This document shows, in pieces, positions 61,276 to 64,000 of a DNA stretch of 64,000 nt. Each line of letters opens with the position of its first letter. The first letter of the stretch is position 1. This DNA comes from Pukyongia sp. (GTDB lineage Bacteria; Bacteroidota; Bacteroidia; Flavobacteriales; Flavobacteriaceae): positions 62,001-126,000 of the forward strand of contig JASBSY010000006.1 in assembly GCA_030148705.1 (NCBI GenBank), read 5' to 3'. A program made the position numbers and the translations under genes. The notes under the pieces were generated by a model. It had not been told where the DNA came from. It saw nothing but the letters and a program-made list of their open reading frames with translations, and searched no databases.

Positions 61276-63129
61276 CTAATTAAATTTTTTATCCAGGTCG
61301 TTTACATCCAACGTAATTAATACCGGATTGTTATTTGGGGATACCCCCGGTTCCTTACAGGCGAATAGTCGGTGCACCAAATGTTCCCGTGCTTCACTAT
61401 TCATGGGCGTGCCGGAGCTGATGGCCATACTCCTGGCCATGCTCTTGGCCAGCATGTCGTTCAGGCCAAAACCGGCATCGGGAATATCTTCCTTTACATC
61501 GGCTATCAGGCGGGTGATGAGTTCGTTTACAATGCTTTCGCTAATTCCCACCGGAATCCCGCTTATCCTCACTTTTTCTTCTGAAATAGATTCGAATACA
61601 AACCCGGTATGCTCCAGTTGCTCCTTCACCTGTGAAAGTATTTCCAGGTCCGGTTTGCTTAGGCCCAGTTCCAGCGGAAACAACAATTGTTGACTGATGG
61701 CCTCCTTTACGGTGATATTCTTCAGCAGCTCTTCATAGAGTACGCGTTGGTGGGCCAGGTGCTGGTGTATTACCATCAGCCCGCTTCGTATGGGGCAAAT
61801 AATGTATTTATTCTGAACCTGGAAGGTTAATCCTCCCGTTTCTGTTTCTGAACTTTCAAACAAACGCCCGCTTACCTCATCGCTTTCAAACTCTATATCT
61901 TCTGAAGTATCTCCCTGCTCATTATTTCTGAAGGATTCATCCTTTAAACCAACATACAATGCCTCCCAGTTAGCGGGTTTTTCCCGCTGCCTGGAATAGG
62001 CTGCGGTACCCCCTGAAGAATTTGAGAACGGGTTGTAGTTCCTGTCTACCTCTATGGTGGGCTTTACGGCCTGCTTGCGGCTGTAATCGTAGGGAGTGTC
62101 GAAGCCGGCATCCTTGTTGAAATCGAGTACCGGGGCAATGCTGAACTGCCCTAAGCCGTGTTTGATGGCCGCCCGCATCATGGCGTAAATGGAGTGCTCA
62201 TCGTCGAATTTTATCTCGGTCTTGGTAGGGTGAATATTGATATCGATGGAATGCGGATCCACCTCCAGGAAGAGGAAATACCCGGGATGTACGCCCTCTT
62301 TGATTAGCCCTTCGAAGGCCGAAGCCACCGCGTGATGCAGGTAGGGGCTTTTAATAAAGCGGTCGTTTACAAAGAAGAACTGCTCTCCCCTGCTCTTTTT
62401 GGCGAATTCGGGTTTTAAAACGAAGCCGTTCACCTTTACGATCTCCGTTTCTTCCGAAACCGGCACCAGTTTTTCGTTTGTCTTGTTTCCGAAGATATTT
62501 ACGATACGTTGTCTAAGATTGCTTTCAGGCAGGTTAAAGACCGGGCTGCCGTTGTGCTCCATGATAAAGCTCACCTTGGGGTGTGCCAGTGCTACCCTGT
62601 GGAACTCATCGATGATATGCCGACTTTCCACCGTATTGCTTTTTAGGAAATTCCTGCGGGCGGGAATGTTGTAGAAAAGGTTCTTTACGGCTATGGTGGT
62701 GCCTTTTGGCGCTACCTCGGCTTCCTGGGAAACCACCTTACTGCCTTCCACGCAGATGCGGGTACCGATTTCAGCTTCGGCGGTACGTGTTTTCAGTTCC
62801 ACATGGGCGATAGCCGCTATGGAGGCCAGGGCTTCCCCCCTAAACCCTTTGGTATGCAGGTTAAACAGGTCTTCGGCCTTACTGATCTTGGAGGTTGCGT
62901 GCCGCTCGAAACTCAGCCGGGCATCGGTAGGGCTCATGCCTACGCCATTGTCGGTTACCTGGACCAGGGTCTTTCCCGAGTCTTTTACGATAAGATTGAT
63001 AAGAGTTGCCCCGGCATCGATGGCATTTTCCAGTAATTCCTTTACAACCGAGGCAGGGCGTTGAACGACCTCTCCCGCGGCGATCTGGTTTGCAACATGA
63101 TCCGGTAATAGCTGAATGATATCAGGCAT
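61276..63129 (-). CDS. mutL: DNA mismatch repair protein MutL
   Basis: 617 residues. The N-terminal GHKL ATPase is normal: VVKELLENAIDAGAT, VTDNGVGMSPTDARLSFERHATSK, GFRGEALASIAAI. The C-terminal dimerization/endonuclease part is odd. Where other MutL have the metal motif DQHAxxE, this one reads I454-HQHLAHQR-V, and the FACKEPGVSPNNNP end replaces the CPHGRP region. It may therefore lack nicking activity; see findings. It is the first gene of a four-gene minus-strand group including the rhomboids. Confidence 0.95.
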   Translation of the reverse strand: MPDIIQLLPDHVANQIAAGEVVQRPASVVKELLENAIDAGATLINLIVKDSGKTLVQVTDNGVGMSPTDARLSFERHATSKISKAEDLFNLHTKGFRGEALASIAAIAHVELKTRTAEAEIGTRICVEGSKVVSQEAEVAPKGTTIAVKNLFYNIPARRNFLKSNTVESRHIIDEFHRVALAHPKVSFIMEHNGSPVFNLPESNLRQRIVNIFGNKTNEKLVPVSEETEIVKVNGFVLKPEFAKKSRGEQFFFVNDRFIKSPYLHHAVASAFEGLIKEGVHPGYFLFLEVDPHSIDINIHPTKTEIKFDDEHSIYAMMRAAIKHGLGQFSIAPVLDFNKDAGFDTPYDYSRKQAVKPTIEVDRNYNPFSNSSGGTAAYSRQREKPANWEALYVGLKDESFRNNEQGDTSEDIEFESDEVSGRLFESSETETGGLTFQVQNKYIICPIRSGLMVIHQHLAHQRVLYEELLKNITVKEAISQQLLFPLELGLSKPDLEILSQVKEQLEHTGFVFESISEEKVRISGIPVGISESIVNELITRLIADVKEDIPDAGFGLNDMLAKSMARSMAISSGTPMNSEAREHLVHRLFACKEPGVSPNNNPVLITLDVNDLDKKFN

Positions 63130-63135
63130 GAAATG

Positions 63136-63429
63136 CTACTGTGTAAAAATTGATAAATCGAAGTCAATAATCCACAAAAAGATCAGGATAAGTATGGCCA
63201 TGATCACCAGTACTGTTCGATTTAGCTCTACGTTCCCACGGTTGCGCTGATTGAAACGGGCCTCTTTCCAGTGGGCTCCAAAATCGTTCTTGTTGTAGGT
63301 ATCGGTGAATTTATCGAATTTCGTCCCGAATTCGTAGGGATTGGTATCCTCATCTTTGCCCTTGTAATAACGCGGGGTGTAATTGTAACGGTTATTTGGC
63401 TTTATACGTTTTAGGAAACTGATCTTCAT
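63136..63429 (-). CDS. Conserved small membrane protein between mutL and ribH
   Basis: 97 residues. A basic, Tyr/Asn-rich soluble N-terminus (NNRYNYTPRYYKGKDEDTNPYEF) is followed by a single C-terminal helix (VLVIMAILILIFLWIIDF) near residues 73-90. It has no known domain. Its stop is six bases before the start of mutL, and the same gene lies between ribH and mutL in other Flavobacteriaceae, as I recall it. Function unknown. Confidence 0.85.
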   Translation of the reverse strand: MKISFLKRIKPNNRYNYTPRYYKGKDEDTNPYEFGTKFDKFTDTYNKNDFGAHWKEARFNQRNRGNVELNRTVLVIMAILILIFLWIIDFDLSIFTQ

Positions 63430-63553
63430 ACTAACTGAATTACTTCAAAGGTACTTAAAATAGCGAATAATTTCACGCTGTTTTCGTCCCTTCTTATCAA
63501 CAATTACCGTACCGAAATGCCTTGCAGCGGCTTAGGGAAGTACAGGAAGTATC

Positions 63554-64000
63554 TTAGAATTTTGCGTCTTTCCGAAGCTGGGCCATTTTAATGGCAGCGA
63601 TTGCGGCTTCGGTGCCTTTGTTGCCATGCTTTCCGCCACTGCGGTCGATGGCCTGTTGCATGGTATTGTCGGTTAGCACACAGAAGATAACGGGGATGTC
63701 GCCCTGTACGTTCAGGTCTTTTATTCCCTGACTTACGGCCTGGCAGACATAGTCGAAGTGTTTGGTTTCCCCCTGGATAACGCTGCCAATGGCGATCACG
63801 GCGTCCAGCATATCGAAACTCTCGGTGATCTTTTTACAACCGTACACCAGTTCGAAGCTGCCGGGAACATTCCAGCGAACGATGTTCTCCTTGATGCCTC
63901 CGCAGTCGAGGATGGCATCGAAGGCGCCCTGGAACATGGCATTGGTGATCTCGGAGTTCCATTCAGAAACAACGATCCCAAACCGAAAGTTCTTCGCATT
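63554..64000 (-). CDS. ribH: 6,7-dimethyl-8-ribityllumazine synthase (partial, 5' end outside window)
   Basis: The frame is open to the right edge; ~148 residues are present. FGIVVSEWNSEITNAMF starts the substrate-binding loop, followed by VRWNVPGSFELVYGCKKI, AVIAIGSVIQGETKHFDYVC and FCVLTDNTMQQAIDRSGGKHGNKGTEAA, which are standard motifs including the phosphate-binding His. It joins an aminouracil with dihydroxybutanone phosphate to give the riboflavin precursor. Terminal positions of the family are ~154-160, so only ~10 residues are missing. Confidence 0.95.
   Translation of the reverse strand, partial: NAKNFRFGIVVSEWNSEITNAMFQGAFDAILDCGGIKENIVRWNVPGSFELVYGCKKITESFDMLDAVIAIGSVIQGETKHFDYVCQAVSQGIKDLNVQGDIPVIFCVLTDNTMQQAIDRSGGKHGNKGTEAAIAAIKMAQLRKDAKF

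Overview
The window reads as chromosome of a member of the Bacteroidota, most likely family Flavobacteriaceae. Pointers are: start codons without a clear Shine-Dalgarno sequence; promoters of the TTTG / TAnnTTTG type (clearest in front of both tRNA genes and the TetR-controlled operon); many lipoproteins; and family gene sets such as ParA-ParB-DUF5683-DapB-LepB-WbqC, MutL-small membrane protein-RibH, a two-subunit methylmalonyl-CoA mutase and PadR-PspC-GIN.

Layout. 1-5.6 kb: the tail of a class III nucleotide cyclase, a small exported repeat protein, type II NADH dehydrogenase, an ECF sigma factor with a membrane partner, a PlsC-type acyltransferase, a Nudix hydrolase and a lipoprotein cyclophilin. 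5.6-13.1 kb: TRIC-like channel and RDD protein on the minus strand, divergent from SpoIIM-like / membrane / DUF4129 / DUF4350 / MoxR ATPase / DUF58, the classic MoxR neighbourhood. 13.2-21.2 kb: OxyR with both redox cysteines, small conserved proteins, a DUF4870-PadR-PspC-GIN envelope-stress operon with ATGA couplings, thioredoxin reductase and an ICMT-type methyltransferase.

21.2-42.4 kb is the accessory part. It is bounded on both sides by a minus-strand tRNA-Pro gene (GGG at 21.9 kb, UGG at 42.1 kb), each followed downstream by a terminator and then by an array of about four tandem repeats of 103-106 bp. Between them lie a TetR-controlled oxidoreductase cluster (sterol-desaturase-like protein, old yellow enzyme, SnoaL-like protein, two MDR dehydrogenases) and an AT-rich metal/drug export block: two AraC-type regulators that carry an N-terminal CxxC heavy-metal-like domain, a CopA-type P1B ATPase, small HMA-like proteins, a GNAT acetyltransferase, an RND-TolC tripartite pump, a DHA2 MFS exporter and an extra FabF. 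The UGG tRNA has two truncated copies of its own 5' end upstream, and the only good promoter sits beyond them.

42.5-64 kb returns to core genes: a DUF7218/Rho_N-like small protein, SDR, MgtC, PQQ-type sugar dehydrogenase, an udk-divIC-mutA-lipoprotein-mutB-GNAT operon for propionyl-CoA/methylmalonyl-CoA metabolism, a dienoyl-CoA-reductase-like SDR, a membrane-anchored protein that looks like a peptidylglycine-hydroxylating (PHM) type copper monooxygenase, parAB with dapB and lepB, an EEP-family protein, two tandem rhomboid proteases, mutL with an unusual C-terminal motif, and the start-truncated ribH at the right edge.

The observations I rate highest are the twin tRNA-Pro repeat arrays, the displaced tRNA-Pro promoter, the HMA-AraC regulators with a shared upstream motif at two target genes, and the PHM-like protein. 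All function calls come from reading the sequence; no searches were run.
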